From assembly GCF_016741815.1 (NCBI RefSeq), contig NZ_JAERRJ010000014.1:124001-188000 (forward strand): a stretch of 64,000 nucleotides of DNA, read 5' to 3'. This document shows positions 7,607 through 16,408 of this stretch, piece by piece. Numbering within the stretch: the stretch's first letter is position 1; each line of letters opens with the position of its first letter. The notes under the pieces are model-generated. The model was not told the DNA's origin, searched no databases, and saw nothing but the letters and a program-made list of their open reading frames with translations. Position numbers and translations under genes: made by a program. This DNA is from Nocardia acididurans (GTDB lineage Bacteria > Actinomycetota > Actinomycetes > Mycobacteriales > Mycobacteriaceae).

Positions 7607-10078
7607 TCAGAAAACCCTGGTTGATCCGTTTTCCGTGTCCGATTCAGGAGTTTTCTTCGGTTGTTGCGGCGGAACCACCGCGAGCAGCGCCGCTTCGATT
7701 TCGGCGCGTCGCTGCGGTGTGTCGGAAGCGCCCAGATCCAGCGAGAAGGCGTCGATGACCGCAGCGCCCATGGTCATGACTTTCGCCCAGGAGACATTCA
7801 CCCCGGAATCGGACAGCGCTTTCGCCAACCGGCTGAGCAATCCGAGCCGATCCTCGGCCCGCAATTCCAGCAGCACCCGGCCCGGCTCGGCCGTTTCGTA
7901 CCAGATCACCCGCGGCTGCGACTGCGCGAATGGACTCGGCTGCGTGCCGCCCGCCTCGCGTTCCTTCTTGGCCAGCACCGAGGTCAGATTCAGATCGCCG
8001 TTGATGGCGCGGATCAATTCCTGCCGCAGCAGACCCGGATCCGGCGGATTTCCGAAACGCGGCACCACGGTGAAGGTGTCGATGGCGGATTTCCCGACGC
8101 TCACCAGATCCGCGGACAGCACCCGCAGCGAATGCAGGGCCAGCACCCCCGCCGCCTCGGAGAGCAGGCCCGGGGTGTCGGGAGCGACCACGGTGACGAT
8201 ATGGGTGTAGCGGCCCTCGCCGTGCCGCAGCTCCACATGCACGCCCCCGGCCTCGGCGCGCGCCCGCAGTTCGTCCGGAATCGGTTCGGGCTCGGGCAGT
8301 TCGTCACCGGCCATGGCGATCCGGCAGCGGCGCACCAGATCTCCGATGAGCGAGGCCTTCCAGTCGTTCCAGACGCCGGGACCCGTTGCGAGGGAATCGG
8401 CTTCGGCCAGCGCGTGCAGCAGTTCCAGCAGCTGCGGGTCACCGTCGAGGGCGTCGATCACCGCCTTCACCGTGTCCGGATCGGCGAGGTCGCGGCGCGT
8501 CGCGGTATCCGGCAGCAGCAGATGGTGGCGCACCATGGCCGACAGCGTCTTCACATCCGAGGGCCACAGCCCCAGCCGCCGCCCGATCGAGGTGGCCAGC
8601 TCCGCACCGACCACACTGTGATCCTCCGTGCGCCCCTTGCCGATATCGTGCAGCAGCGCGCCGATGAGCAGCAGGTCCGGGCGGGCGACCCGGGTGGACA
8701 GCGCACTGGACTGCGCCACCGCCTCCATGAGATGGCGGTCCACGGTCCAGGTGTGCATGGCGTCGCGCGGCGGCAGATCGCGCACCACGCCCCATTCCGG
8801 GAACAGCCTGCCCCACAGGCCGGTTCGATCCAGCGCCTCGATGGCGTCGATGGTGCCGCGGCCCGCGCCCAGCAGCACCAGCAGATCGTTGAGCGCCTCC
8901 TTGGGCCACGGCTCGCGCAGTTCGGGCGCGTCCTCCGAGAGCCGGTTCAAGGTCGTCGCGGACATGGGCAATCCGGTCTGCGCCGAGGCCGCGGCCACCC
9001 GCAGGATCAGGCCGGGATCGCGCTGCGGGCGGGCGTCACGAGCCAGCACCACCTCACCGGAATGCTCGACCACCCCCTCATCGAGTGGTCGGCGCACCGG
9101 GACGCGGCGCAGTCGCGCGAGCCCGCGCCGCGGCAGCGCGTTGGCGGCGGTCCGCAGCCCGACGTCCACCGAATAGCTGACCGTGCGCGCGGCGTCGCTC
9201 AGCGTGCGGGCCAGATCGAAGCGGTCGCCGATGCGCAGCGCCGCCCCGATCTCGTCGGCGTCCTGGGCGCGCAGCTGATCCCGTGCGCGTCCGGCCACGC
9301 GATGCAGTTCGGTGCGCACGTCCAGCAGCCGGCGATGCGCCTGCTTCAGCCCGCCGCCGGGCACGTCCGGACCGAGCCCCGGCATGGCGTCGGTCAGCTG
9401 TGCGATGGCGAGGGCGTCGAGCAGCTGGATATCGCGCAGGCCGCCGCGTCCGGCCTTCAGATCGGGTTCGGCGCGGTGCGCGATCTCGCCGTTGCGCCGC
9501 CATCGGGTTTCGGCCTGGGCGATGAGTTCGTCGAAGCGGGAACGGATTCCGGCTCGCCAGTCCCGGCGCACACCGCTGATGAGCAGGTTGCTGAGCCCTT
9601 CGTCGCCGACGATGTGGCGGGCCTCCAGCATGCCGAGGGCGGCGGTGAGATCGTCGGAGGCGACGCGCAGCGCCTGGGGCACCGTGCGCACGCTGTGATC
9701 GAGTTTGATGTGGGCGTCCCACAGCGGATACCAGAGCTGGTCGGCGACCTCGGCCACCTGCTGCGGGTCGACGTCGTCGTAGAGCAGCACCAGATCCAGA
9801 TCGGAGTAGGGCAGCATCTCGCGGCGGCCCAGCCCGCCCACGGCGACGATGGCGAGCCCGGAGTCGGCGGTGATGCCGACCTCGTGGCCCTTGGTGGTCA
9901 GCCACAGCTCGTAGAGGTCCACGAGCGCCTGGCGCAGCGCCTCGGATTCGAGCCGTGAGGCCCGTCCGTTGGCGTTGTGCTCGGCTATCAGCTGGTTGCG
10001 GGCCCGGACCAGATCCGATGCACCATTGGAGACCTTCTCGCCGTTGGAGATCTTCTCGTCGCGTTGCTGGAATCCCAC
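7607..10078 (-). CDS. glnD: PII uridylyl-/adenylyltransferase GlnD
   Basis: A bifunctional enzyme of 823 residues that modifies and demodifies the PII protein in response to glutamine; in actinobacteria the reaction is adenylylation. The nucleotidyltransferase motif VGGLGRREMLPYSDLDLVLL sits near residue 80, followed by the UTase helical region. The HD phosphohydrolase motif ALLHDIGKGRTEDHSVVGAE lies in the middle, and two C-terminal ACT domains (THIVTVVAPDTPGLLSEAAG; RVLLELRAEDRLGLLSRLAK) bind glutamine. The GTG start at 10076-10078 lacks a strong ribosome site, so the exact N-terminus is uncertain. It follows glnK by 172 bp and completes the amt-glnK-glnD order. Confidence 0.95.
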   Translation of the reverse strand: MGFQQRDEKISNGEKVSNGASDLVRARNQLIAEHNANGRASRLESEALRQALVDLYELWLTTKGHEVGITADSGLAIVAVGGLGRREMLPYSDLDLVLLYDDVDPQQVAEVADQLWYPLWDAHIKLDHSVRTVPQALRVASDDLTAALGMLEARHIVGDEGLSNLLISGVRRDWRAGIRSRFDELIAQAETRWRRNGEIAHRAEPDLKAGRGGLRDIQLLDALAIAQLTDAMPGLGPDVPGGGLKQAHRRLLDVRTELHRVAGRARDQLRAQDADEIGAALRIGDRFDLARTLSDAARTVSYSVDVGLRTAANALPRRGLARLRRVPVRRPLDEGVVEHSGEVVLARDARPQRDPGLILRVAAASAQTGLPMSATTLNRLSEDAPELREPWPKEALNDLLVLLGAGRGTIDAIEALDRTGLWGRLFPEWGVVRDLPPRDAMHTWTVDRHLMEAVAQSSALSTRVARPDLLLIGALLHDIGKGRTEDHSVVGAELATSIGRRLGLWPSDVKTLSAMVRHHLLLPDTATRRDLADPDTVKAVIDALDGDPQLLELLHALAEADSLATGPGVWNDWKASLIGDLVRRCRIAMAGDELPEPEPIPDELRARAEAGGVHVELRHGEGRYTHIVTVVAPDTPGLLSEAAGVLALHSLRVLSADLVSVGKSAIDTFTVVPRFGNPPDPGLLRQELIRAINGDLNLTSVLAKKEREAGGTQPSPFAQSQPRVIWYETAEPGRVLLELRAEDRLGLLSRLAKALSDSGVNVSWAKVMTMGAAVIDAFSLDLGASDTPQRRAEIEAALLAVVPPQQPKKTPESDTENGSTRVF

Positions 10079-10187
10079 AACCCACCACCAATCTCATTCA
10101 ATTCGTTCGGTTCCGGCTGCGGCGGGAACCTGGCGGCGCCGAATCCGATCCGGCGCCTGGACTTTCCGAGCGTGTCGCGAACACGGG

Positions 10188-10234
10188 GGCGGCCCCGTCC
10201 CCGCCGGTCCTGGTCCGGTGGGTGCGGGGCCGCC
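10188..10234. other. Hairpin in the glnK-glnD gap
   Basis: GGCGGCCCCG at 10188-10197 pairs with CGGGGCCGCC at 10225-10234. It sits just after glnK in the 172-bp gap before glnD on the minus strand and may attenuate transcription so that glnD is made at a lower level than amt-glnK. There is no T-tract, so this is only a structural suggestion. Confidence 0.35.
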
Positions 10235-10250
10235 GCGTGTCAGTAGCCCT

Positions 10251-10589
10251 TTACAGGGCGTCCGATCCGCGCTCGCCGGTGCGAACCCGGATGACGGCCT
10301 CGACCGGGGTGACCCAGACCTTGCCGTCACCGATCTTGCCGGTGCGGGCGGCCTCCACGATCACCTCGACGACCTTCTCGACGGAGGCGTCGTCCACGAC
10401 CACCTCGACCCGGACCTTCGGGACGAAGTCCACGGAGTACTCCGCACCTCGGTACACCTCGGTGTGGCCCTTCTGGCGTCCGTAGCCCTGGACCTCGCTG
10501 ACGGTCATGCCGAGCACGCCCGCCTGCTCCAGCCCGGACTTGACGTCCTCGAGCGTGAACGGTTTGACGATTGCGGTAACCAATTTCAT
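10251..10589 (-). CDS. glnK: Nitrogen regulatory protein PII
   Basis: A trimeric PII signalling protein of 112 residues. It starts MKLVTAIVKPFTLEDV and has the T-loop signature YGRQKGHTEVYRGAEY; Tyr51 is the residue modified by GlnD, and the B-loop TGKIGDGKVWV binds ATP. PII senses 2-oxoglutarate, ATP/ADP and, through GlnD, glutamine, and plugs the Amt channel when nitrogen is plentiful. Only 3 bp separates it from amt, so the two are co-transcribed and form the classical pair; glnK rather than glnB is the fitting symbol. Confidence 0.96.
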   Translation of the reverse strand: MKLVTAIVKPFTLEDVKSGLEQAGVLGMTVSEVQGYGRQKGHTEVYRGAEYSVDFVPKVRVEVVVDDASVEKVVEVIVEAARTGKIGDGKVWVTPVEAVIRVRTGERGSDAL

Positions 10590-10592
10590 GCG

Positions 10593-11951
10593 TCATGCCT
10601 CCTTGACGAGGGCGGTCCGTGCCGATCCACCCACAGCAGCGAAATCGTATGCCGTTTCCGCGTGCTCGGACTCGTCCAAGCCCACGAACTCGGCTTCTTC
10701 GTCCGCCCGGAGGCCGATGGTGTACTTGATGGCGAGGGCGATGATGAGGGTCGCGATACCCGAGAAGGCAAGTACCGCACCGGCTCCCGCCGCCTGCTTG
10801 ATCAGCTGATCCGCGCCGCCACCGTAGAACAGACCCTTCACGGCGGCCGGAGCCTCGGGCGCGGCGACCAGGCCGACCATCAGGGTGCCGACGATACCGC
10901 CGACCAGGTGGACGCCGACCACGTCGAGCGAGTCGTCGAAACCGAACTTGAACTTCAGGCCGACCGCCAGGGCGCACAGCGCACCCGCGACAACGCCGAT
11001 GGCCAGCGAACCGACCACGTTCACCGAGTTACAGGCCGGGGTGATGGCGACCAGACCGGCCACGATGCCCGAGGCCGCGCCGAGGGAGGTGGCGTGGCCG
11101 TCGCGGATCTTCTCCACGAAGAGCCAGGCCAGCATGGCGGCGGCGGTGGCGATGACCGTGGTGAGGAAGGTGGCGCCGGCGATGCCGTTGGAGCCGACCG
11201 CGGAACCGGCGTTGAAGCCGAACCAGCCGAACCACAGCAGGCCCGCGCCGAGCATGACGAACGGCAGGTTGTGCGGGCGCATGGGAGTCTGCGGCCAGCC
11301 CTTGCGCTTGCCGAGCACGAGTACCAGGACCAGCGCCGCGATACCGGCGTTGATGTGCACGGCCGTGCCGCCTGCGAAGTCGATGGCCTTGAGCTTGTTG
11401 GCGATCCAGCCGCCGGTCTCGCCGGTGATGCCGTCGAAGGCGAAGACCCAGTGCGCGACAGGGAAGTAGACGACGGTCGCCCAGACGCCAGCGAACAGCA
11501 GCCAGGAACCGAACTTCAGGCGGTCGGCGACCGCACCCGAGATGAGGGCGACCGTGATGATCGCGAACATGGCCTGGAAGGCCACGAACACCGTCAGCGG
11601 GATACCACCGGCCACTGGGATGCTCGCCGGTGTCACGACACCGGCATCGTCGGTGGTCGCCGTGTAGGCACCACCGAAGATGCCCTTCAGGCCGAAGTAC
11701 TGGGCAGGGTCTCCGAACAGGTTGCCCTTGTCGTCACCGAACGCGATCGAGAAGCCGTACAGCGCCCAGAGGACGCCGACCACGCCCATCGCGCTGATGC
11801 TCATCATGATCATGTTCAGCACATTCTTGGAGCGGACCATGCCGCCGTAGAAGAACGCCAGACCGGGTGTCATCAAAAGCACGAGTGCTGAACTGGTCAG
11901 CATCCATGCGGTGTCGCCGGCGTCAGGTGCGCCGATTACGGGAAAATCCAC
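10593..11951 (-). CDS. amt: Ammonium transporter Amt
   Basis: An ammonium channel of the Amt/Mep/Rh family, 452 residues with about 11 membrane helices. Visible marks are DTAWMLTSSALVLLMTPGLA near the start, the Amt signature region (DFAGGTAVHINAGIAALVL), and conserved pore histidines. I choose the GTG at 11949-11951 because AGGAGG precedes it by 8 bases and it gives the normal N-terminus; an extension to 12029 is not supported. The C-terminal tail ends in a hydrophilic segment that contacts GlnK. It is the first gene of amt-glnK-glnD, with a candidate GlnR-type site about 126-160 bp upstream. Confidence 0.96.
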   Translation of the reverse strand: MDFPVIGAPDAGDTAWMLTSSALVLLMTPGLAFFYGGMVRSKNVLNMIMMSISAMGVVGVLWALYGFSIAFGDDKGNLFGDPAQYFGLKGIFGGAYTATTDDAGVVTPASIPVAGGIPLTVFVAFQAMFAIITVALISGAVADRLKFGSWLLFAGVWATVVYFPVAHWVFAFDGITGETGGWIANKLKAIDFAGGTAVHINAGIAALVLVLVLGKRKGWPQTPMRPHNLPFVMLGAGLLWFGWFGFNAGSAVGSNGIAGATFLTTVIATAAAMLAWLFVEKIRDGHATSLGAASGIVAGLVAITPACNSVNVVGSLAIGVVAGALCALAVGLKFKFGFDDSLDVVGVHLVGGIVGTLMVGLVAAPEAPAAVKGLFYGGGADQLIKQAAGAGAVLAFSGIATLIIALAIKYTIGLRADEEAEFVGLDESEHAETAYDFAAVGGSARTALVKEA

Positions 11952-12076
11952 CGCAATTTCCTCCTCATCTCGAGCCCTGCCGCTACCGGCGAACGAGCCT
12001 GCAATGAGGTTCCTCAGTTGGTGTTTCATCCGTGAGCCTGCGGCGTTTCACTCAGGTGAACGGATGAGTTTGCACT

Positions 12077-12112
12077 GTTTCGGGTGCGTTTCCGAAACCG
12101 CACTTCTGTTAC
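12077..12112 (-). promoter_or_regulatory. Candidate GlnR-type operator upstream of amt
   Basis: On the minus strand two GAAAC elements lie 6 bases apart (12088-12092 and 12077-12081), giving an AC-n9-AC spacing as described for GlnR boxes, with a GTAAC element at 12108-12112. GlnR controls amt-glnK-glnD in mycobacteria and Streptomyces. The third element is not in ideal phase, so the site is tentative. Confidence 0.3.
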
Positions 12113-12166
12113 GAGAACATTGTGAGGATGATGTTGTTTTCCGCAATCGGCGCAGGTGAGAGGTGG

Positions 12167-13690
12167 TTATCCGAGGAGTGCGTCGACAAAGGCTCCGGGC
12201 TCGAATGGCGCTAGATCATCCGCACCTTCTCCCAAACCAACCAGTTTCACCGGAACGCCTAGTTCATGCTGCACCTGGAAAACAATGCCGCCCTTGGCAG
12301 TTCCGTCCAGCTTTGTCAGAGCAACTCCGGTGATATCGACGACTTCGGCGAAAACTCGGGCCTGCATCAGACCGTTCTGTCCGACGGTGGCGTCGAGTAC
12401 CAGCAGCACCTCGTCGACTTCGGCCTTCTTCTCCACGACGCGCTTCACCTTGCCCAGCTCGTCCATGAGACCGGTCTTGGTGTGCAGGCGGCCCGCGGTG
12501 TCCACGAGGACCACATCCACGCCCCGATCGATGCCCGCGCTCACCGCGTCGAAGGCGACAGCCGCCGGATCAGCGGCTTCCTTGCCGCGCACGGTTTCCG
12601 CGCCGACCCGCTCACCCCAGGTCTGCAGCTGATCGGCCGCGGCGGCGCGGAAGGTGTCGGCCGCGCCGAGCAGCACGCGACGGCCGTCGGCGACCAGCAC
12701 GCGCGCGAGTTTGCCGGTGGTGGTGGTCTTTCCGGTGCCGTTCACGCCGACGACGAGCAGCACGGCCGGATGTCCGGCGTGCGGCAGCGCGCGGATGGAA
12801 CGATCGAGTTCCGGGCGCAGCGCCTCGATCAACACGTCGCGCAGCACATTCCGGGCGTCCTCGGCGGTGCGGACACTGCGCGAGGCCATCTCCTCGCGCA
12901 GGCGCTCGACCACGGCCGCGGTGCTCGCGGTGCCGAGGTCGGCCATCACGAGGGTGTCCTCGATCTCCTCCCAGGAGTCCTCGTCGAGGTCGCCACCGCC
13001 GAGCAGGCCGAGCAGCGATTTGCCGACGGCGTTCTGCGAGCGGGACAGCCGGCCGCGGAGCTTGGTCAGGCGACCGGCGGTGGGCTCGATGTCCGGGACG
13101 ACCGGAGTAGCGGGTTCGGGCTCGGCGACCACGGGCTCGGGCGCGACCGCCACGGGCTCGGCGACCACGGGTTCCGGCTCGACGGCCACGGGCTCGGGCT
13201 CGGCGACCACGGGCTCCGGCTCGACGACGACCGTCTCGGACGCCACGGTCTCGGCGGCCGGAGTCTCGGCCTCGGCGGCCTCGGCTTCGGGAGCCTCGGC
13301 GGCGGGCGCGGGCTCAGGGCCCTGGACAGGTTCGGGCAGTTTGACGTCGGTGATGGTGCGCTTGCCCGCATCGCGCGGGATGGCGGCGTCGTCGCCGACG
13401 TGCGGCTGGCCCTCGTCGTCGGTGCGCTCGAGCACCGGTTCCGGCTTCGGCGCGGGCGCCGGTTCGGGTTTGGGTTTGGGCAGGGTGGCGGTGCCGCTGC
13501 CTTCGCTGAAGCTGAATCCGCTGGATGCGGTATAGCCGCCCGACCGGTCCTTCTGCTCGGTGAGCTCCTTGCTCTCCGGCGGCGGAGTCAGTGAGATGCG
13601 GCGGCGCTTGTAGAGGACGAATCCGGAAACGAACGCCACCAGCAGCACCGCTGCGATCGCGGCAATGAGGATCCAAGCTTGTCCATTCAC
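12167..13690 (-). CDS. ftsY: Signal recognition particle receptor FtsY
   Basis: A membrane-associated SRP receptor GTPase of 507 residues. It starts with one membrane helix (WILIAAIAAVLLVAFVSGFVLY, residues 6-27), which many Gram-negative FtsY proteins lack. The acidic A region (about residues 65-210) is rich in near-repeats of the type VVAEPEPV. The NG domain follows with G1 GVNGTGKTTTTGKLA, DTAGRLHTK and TKLDGTAKGG. It receives the Ffh-ribosome complex and hands it to SecYEG. It is transcribed in the direction of amt-glnK-glnD and ffh; the 215-bp gap to amt contains the likely amt promoter. Confidence 0.96.
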   Translation of the reverse strand: MNGQAWILIAAIAAVLLVAFVSGFVLYKRRRISLTPPPESKELTEQKDRSGGYTASSGFSFSEGSGTATLPKPKPEPAPAPKPEPVLERTDDEGQPHVGDDAAIPRDAGKRTITDVKLPEPVQGPEPAPAAEAPEAEAAEAETPAAETVASETVVVEPEPVVAEPEPVAVEPEPVVAEPVAVAPEPVVAEPEPATPVVPDIEPTAGRLTKLRGRLSRSQNAVGKSLLGLLGGGDLDEDSWEEIEDTLVMADLGTASTAAVVERLREEMASRSVRTAEDARNVLRDVLIEALRPELDRSIRALPHAGHPAVLLVVGVNGTGKTTTTGKLARVLVADGRRVLLGAADTFRAAAADQLQTWGERVGAETVRGKEAADPAAVAFDAVSAGIDRGVDVVLVDTAGRLHTKTGLMDELGKVKRVVEKKAEVDEVLLVLDATVGQNGLMQARVFAEVVDITGVALTKLDGTAKGGIVFQVQHELGVPVKLVGLGEGADDLAPFEPGAFVDALLG

Positions 13691-13886
13691 ACGCTCATCC
13701 TGTCAGAGAGTGCGCAGTTGCCTGATTCACGCACCTACCGACGGGTTGCGGAGGAGTGTCACTTACCACAATCCGGTGTATAGCGGCTATGGACACGCCG
13801 ATCCGTGTCCCCCGAATCATGGCCGGAACCGGGTGAGGACCGACCGGTCTGCTCGACAACGCACCACAGTGCGGAAGGAGCGGCGA

Positions 13887-14306
13887 ATGCGACACCGAGA
13901 CAATAGGATCGGCGACGTGACCGATCGAAATGTGCTTGGGGGACCGCTGGAGGAGTGTGGCACCGATCCTCTCACCGGCTTCTACCGGGACGGCTGCTGT
14001 AGCACCGGGCCCGAAGATCTGGGCAGCCACACGGTGTGCACTGTCGTGACCGCGGAGTTCCTGGAGCATCAGAAGTCGATCGGCAACGACCTCATCACCC
14101 CGCGTCCCGAGAACAACTTCCCCGGCCTGCAACCCGGCGACCGCTGGTGTGTGGTGGCCGTGCGCTGGCTGCACGCCCATGAGGACGGCGTCGCGGCGCC
14201 CGTCGTGCTGGCCGCCACCCATGAGAACGCCCTCGAGGTGGTCCCGATGGACACGTTGCGCAAATACGCCGTCGACGTCCCCGACGACGTGAGCGACCTG
14301 CTGTAA
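13887..14306 (+). CDS. DUF2237 family protein
   Basis: A protein of 139 residues matching the DUF2237 family by NVLGGPLEECGTDPLTGFYRDGCC near the start, HTVCTVVTAEFL in the middle and PGDRWCVVAVRWLHA toward the end, with the length normal for the family. Conserved cysteines and a tryptophan-rich core are visible, but the family has no firmly assigned function. The ATG at 13887 has AAGGAG 6 bases upstream; a downstream GTG at 13917 is an alternative start. It is divergent from ftsY and ends before a strong convergent hairpin. Confidence 0.85.
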   Translation: MRHRDNRIGDVTDRNVLGGPLEECGTDPLTGFYRDGCCSTGPEDLGSHTVCTVVTAEFLEHQKSIGNDLITPRPENNFPGLQPGDRWCVVAVRWLHAHEDGVAAPVVLAATHENALEVVPMDTLRKYAVDVPDDVSDLL

Positions 14307-14379
14307 TCCGCGCCGTCCGAGCGGCATTCGTTCGCATTCCCGGGGCGGTCGGCCGACCGCCCTGTCCCCCAACGACTTC

Positions 14380-14409
14380 GATGCCGCCCGGAGACCTCCG
14401 GGCGGCATC
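14380..14409. terminator. Perfect 14-bp palindromic terminator
   Basis: GATGCCGCCCGGAG (14380-14393) pairs fully with CTCCGGGCGGCATC (14396-14409). It lies between the convergent DUF2237 gene and a membrane protein gene and can terminate both. Confidence 0.75.
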
Positions 14410-14422
14410 GTGCTGTGGTGCT

Positions 14423-14839
14423 TCAGCGTTCGGTGCGCAGCAGGTAGAACTGCAGGGCCGAGACGGTCGCGGTGAAGGCGGCGATGAAGATGATGCCCGC
14501 CGCACCGAGGGTGGTGGGTTCGAGCCAGCCCGCGGCCAGGGTGATCAGGCTGTCGACCGTCCAGAAGGCATTGAGACCGGCGATGACGGCCGCCGGGCGG
14601 CGCGGGAATTCGGGCCGGGTGGCGACCACGAAGACGCCGACCGCGTAGACCATGAAGAAGATTCCGGTGGCGAGCAGCACCCAGGTGTCCAGACCGAGGG
14701 GGCCGTCCAGCACCCCGGCCAGGACGGTGATGAGCAGGCCGCTGGTGAAGGTGAGGATGGCGTCGGCCTCGTAGACGAAGCGCAGCGGGGTCATGCCGAG
14801 GATGCGGCGGGAGGCGGGGGTGGTGGCCGTGGCGGTCAT
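14423..14839 (-). CDS. Small integral membrane protein, 138 aa
   Basis: The protein has four predicted membrane helices: AILTFTSGLLITVLAGVL, WVLLATGIFFMVYAVGVFVV, AVIAGLNAFWTVDSLITLAA and AAGIIFIAAFTATVSALQFY. A short basic N-terminus (SRRILGMTPLRFVYEAD) precedes them. The start is placed at the ATG at 14837-14839, with AAGGA about 10 bases upstream; an upstream extension looks unlike a leader. Small four-helix proteins of this shape are frequent in actinobacteria; function unknown. Confidence 0.7.
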   Translation of the reverse strand: MTATATTPASRRILGMTPLRFVYEADAILTFTSGLLITVLAGVLDGPLGLDTWVLLATGIFFMVYAVGVFVVATRPEFPRRPAAVIAGLNAFWTVDSLITLAAGWLEPTTLGAAGIIFIAAFTATVSALQFYLLRTER

Positions 14840-14963
14840 GGGAATCGGGTCCTTCCGATCAGGTTCGGTGGTGCTGCTTCGACAGTGGCCGCCACCGCAC
14901 TGCCGGAACCATCCCAAGAGCTGCCGTTTACTGCCAGCCGCAGGTCAGCGCCGTTTCATCGCA

Positions 14964-16301
14964 TCAGGACGGCAGTGAATCGATGCCGGATCGCAGCTGG
15001 GCGGCGATGATGCGCGCTGCCGCGTTCTGCCAGTTGTGCAGGGTTCGCTCGGGCACCTGATCGACGAACCAGGCCAGCGCGCGCCGCGAGACCGGGTCGA
15101 GGTCGGTGCGTTTGGTGCGCACGCTGTAGGGCCGGATGCCGACGACGTAGTAGAAGTACACCGAGTTGTAGTGCCGCCACTCCTCGCTGGTGCCGAAATC
15201 CTCTCCGGTGCGCGGCTTGAGCTGATTGATGTTCTCGCTCAGCAGCGCCTTGAGCTCGGTGGCGCGATCGAGCGGGCCGGTGGTGTCGCGGCCGGCGAGC
15301 CGGATGTCGATATCGGGCAGATCGATGAGCGGACTGGAGACCAGCTTGCCCAGATCCGCGTAGTGGCTGAGCGCGCGCCGGGTGAGGCGCGCGAATTCGT
15401 CCTCGCCGAGGGCGGCCAGCCCGGTGTCGGTGTCCTTGCGCGGCAGGGCCTCGGCCGCGGCGCGCAGTTCGCTGCGCTCCTGCCGCAGCTGCGGGGAGGC
15501 GAAGGCCAGCCGGTCCACGCTCGCCTGGAGCGGCGCGTTGAGCACCTGCATGGCGATGGCCGCCGCGACGGAGCCGAACAGCAGGGCGACGAGTGCGGTC
15601 CGCTCCCCCGCGAGCACGATGGCCACCGCCGCCTGCCCGCCGAACACCACGCCGGTGACGGCCGAAACCAGTAGGGAGCGCACCATATCCGCGCGCAGCG
15701 CCTCGCCCTCCTCGAAGGCGTCGAGCACCGCGATGCCGATGCCGAGCAGCACCAGGTCGACCGCGACGGCCGACAGCATGCTGGTGCGTGGCAGCGCGTT
15801 GAACCCGACCAGGATCAGCGAGGCGCTCAGCCCGAACATGAGCGCGCCGACCGTGAGCAGCCCGACCGCGGAGCGGTGCACGCCGACCGCGAAGTCGTAG
15901 CGCAGCATCACCGCCAGCATGGTCACCAGCAGGGCGGTCACCGCGAGCGCCCCGAGCAGGTATCCGGCGGGCAACAGTCCGGCCGCGGCGGGCATGGCCA
16001 GGACCGCGCACACCGGTACCAGTCCGAGTCGCCACACCCGGTCACCGCGTTCGATGAACCGTTCCGGCAGCAGTCGCACGAACACCCCGGTCCAGGCGAT
16101 GGCGGGCAGGCACACCAGCACGATCCGCACCCCGTCGAACCAGTGCGCGTCCACGGCCAGCGCATCGCCGACCACCGCCACCGCATACGCCAGCAGTCCG
16201 GTTCCGGCCCGGAACAGCACGGGCTTTCGCGAATCCCGTGCGAGCAGATACAACCCCAGCCACCACGCCACCCCGAAAGCGATCGCAGACACCCACAACA
16301 C
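14964..16301 (-). CDS. Polytopic membrane protein with cytoplasmic C-terminal domain
   Basis: A protein of 445 residues. The first 270 or so residues hold eight or nine hydrophobic helices starting with MLWVSAIAFGVAWWLGLYLL. The remaining 170 residues form a soluble domain with charged helices (RQERSELRAAAEALPRKD; ATELKALLSENINQLKP) and a conserved-looking YFYYVVGIRPYSVR segment. The arrangement is like the mycobacterial MAB_1171c-type membrane proteins, often next to XRE regulators, but I cannot confirm that relation by eye. Function is unknown; a sensor or transporter role are both possible. Confidence 0.6.
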   Translation of the reverse strand: MLWVSAIAFGVAWWLGLYLLARDSRKPVLFRAGTGLLAYAVAVVGDALAVDAHWFDGVRIVLVCLPAIAWTGVFVRLLPERFIERGDRVWRLGLVPVCAVLAMPAAAGLLPAGYLLGALAVTALLVTMLAVMLRYDFAVGVHRSAVGLLTVGALMFGLSASLILVGFNALPRTSMLSAVAVDLVLLGIGIAVLDAFEEGEALRADMVRSLLVSAVTGVVFGGQAAVAIVLAGERTALVALLFGSVAAAIAMQVLNAPLQASVDRLAFASPQLRQERSELRAAAEALPRKDTDTGLAALGEDEFARLTRRALSHYADLGKLVSSPLIDLPDIDIRLAGRDTTGPLDRATELKALLSENINQLKPRTGEDFGTSEEWRHYNSVYFYYVVGIRPYSVRTKRTDLDPVSRRALAWFVDQVPERTLHNWQNAAARIIAAQLRSGIDSLPS

Positions 16302-16408
16302 GCTGTGAGCCTACTTCGCGCGCGTCGTCCGGTGCCGCCGTACCGAAAACCGTTGGCAGCGGCCGCTACCCGGGACACCTCCTGCCGACCGTGCCGATTC
16401 CGCATCGC

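Noticed and set aside
7661..9958. Plus-strand frame of 765 codons
   Set aside because: It is fully antisense to glnD, with Gly/Gln/His/Arg-rich composition and no motifs.
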